This document shows, piece by piece, positions 63,548 through 64,000 of a stretch of 64,000 nt of DNA (its first letter is position 1; each line of letters begins with the position of its first letter). A program made the position numbers and the translations under genes. The notes beneath the pieces were generated by a model. That model did not search any database. It saw only the letters and a program-made list of their open reading frames with translations, and was not told where the DNA came from. Source of the DNA: Arthrobacter sp. PM3 (GTDB lineage Bacteria > Actinomycetota > Actinomycetes > Actinomycetales > Micrococcaceae); NCBI RefSeq assembly GCF_003352915.1, contig NZ_CP022314.1:3381620-3445619 (forward strand), given 5' to 3'.

Positions 63548-64000
63548 CTAGACCTGGACGCCGAGTTTGAAGCCTTCGGCTGCGTTGCCTTCGGCGGGTC
63601 GGGTGTAGGAGAAGCCGTCGGCGCCGACGGTGACGGCCATCTCGGAGGCGTCGGTGCGTTCGATGACGGGCTGCGGGTTGCCGTCGAGGTCCAGGACCAG
63701 GGAGGCCTCGGTGTACCAGGACGGGACCACGGGGTTGCCCCACCAGTCGCGGCGCTGGTTGTCGTGGACGTCCCAGGTGATGGTGGGGTTGTCCGGGTCG
63801 CCGGTGTAGTAGTCCTGGGTGTAGATCTCCACGCGGTGGCCGTCCGGGTCCAGGATGTAGAGGTAGAAGGCGTTGGACACGCCGTGCCGGCCGGGGCCGC
63901 GTTCGATCCGGTCGCTGATGCGCAGGGCGCCCATCTTGTCGCAGATCTGGATGATGTTGTGCTTCTCGTGCGTGGCGAACGCGACGTGGTGCATGCGGGG
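63548..64000 (-). CDS. hpaD: Homoprotocatechuate (3,4-dihydroxyphenylacetate) 2,3-dioxygenase, C-terminal part
   Basis: The last 151 residues; the 5' part lies beyond the window. Vicinal-oxygen-chelate extradiol dioxygenase that opens the ring of homoprotocatechuate, with Fe(II) or Mn(II). Visible metal ligands are a His in MHHVAFATHE (H214 in Brevibacterium fuscum numbering) and the Glu in DGHRVEIYTQDY (E267); ITWDVHDNQRRDWWG and VVPSWYTEASLVLDLDG are characteristic of the actinobacterial enzyme. Probably upstream of, and co-transcribed with, the succinate-semialdehyde dehydrogenase gene 115 bp away. Confidence 0.93.
   Translation of the reverse strand, partial: PRMHHVAFATHEKHNIIQICDKMGALRISDRIERGPGRHGVSNAFYLYILDPDGHRVEIYTQDYYTGDPDNPTITWDVHDNQRRDWWGNPVVPSWYTEASLVLDLDGNPQPVIERTDASEMAVTVGADGFSYTRPAEGNAAEGFKLGVQV

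Overview
The window is a high-GC actinobacterial chromosome segment, most likely from Arthrobacter in the broad sense (Arthrobacter, Pseudarthrobacter or Paenarthrobacter; Micrococcaceae). Support comes from the ribBA-ribH-hisEG / hisF-hisI / trpE-trpCBA-lgt-gltBD-pyk gene order, an HGxxPAAW-motif protein and a TIGR02234-type membrane protein inside the trp run, an ANTAR response regulator of the PdtaR type, many GTG starts and leaderless TAnnnT promoters, and an extradiol dioxygenase fragment very like those known from Arthrobacter and Brevibacterium. This is inference from protein and gene-order recognition; no search was run.

Region 1 (1-20.7 kb) is core metabolism: riboflavin (ribA part, ribH), histidine (hisE, hisG, hisF, hisI), tryptophan (trpE, two small membrane proteins, trpC, trpB, trpA), lipoprotein maturation (lgt), ammonia assimilation (gltB, gltD), glycolysis (pyk), a PdtaR-type regulator, and a tRNA-Leu(CAA) gene.

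Region 2 (20.7-36.8 kb) is a composite genomic island in the 3' end of that tRNA-Leu. A 22-bp piece of the tRNA end occurs three times (20676, 31967, 36797) and splits the island into two tandem elements. Their left ends match over 83 bp and their right ends share an arm carrying a GTTGAC/GTCAAC inverted repeat. Neither element has a recognisable integrase. Element 1 (11.3 kb) carries a 1244-residue protein ending in a PD-(D/E)XK-like nuclease motif, a zinc-ribbon/GIY-YIG/BRCT fusion, a translationally coupled pair (coiled-coil protein plus DUF4041/GIY-YIG protein), a lipoprotein and a PLD-like protein. I regard this as the best candidate for an undescribed defence or DNA-processing system. 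Element 2 (4.8 kb) is decayed: a YnfA pseudogene, a TauE/SafE-like fragment, two lipoproteins, a broken IS256 transposase and an orphan DUF4357 fragment. The likely original tRNA terminator lies beyond the third repeat, about 16 kb from the tRNA.

Region 3 (37.8-56.9 kb) is catabolic accessory DNA. First come a double-Lrp regulator divergent from an esterase/MFS/SnoaL/CoA-transferase/AccD3-like carboxyltransferase operon. Then come an SDR, an amidohydrolase, an APC permease and a tyrosine phosphatase on the minus strand, divergent from TetR, a flavoprotein amine oxidase, a kinase, a GlcG/HbpS-like protein, a class III PLP enzyme with the phospho-lyase signature and an aldehyde dehydrogenase. 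The second set suggests amino-alcohol breakdown by phosphorylation, elimination and oxidation.

Region 4 (57-64 kb) is a patchwork: a broken TetR gene joined to an IS3 remnant, a stand-alone SIR2-domain protein, a UGT-type glycosyltransferase whose promoter is covered by a perfect 39-bp palindrome, a pterin dehydratase, a succinate-semialdehyde dehydrogenase lacking about 15 internal residues, and the end of a homoprotocatechuate 2,3-dioxygenase gene cut by the window edge.
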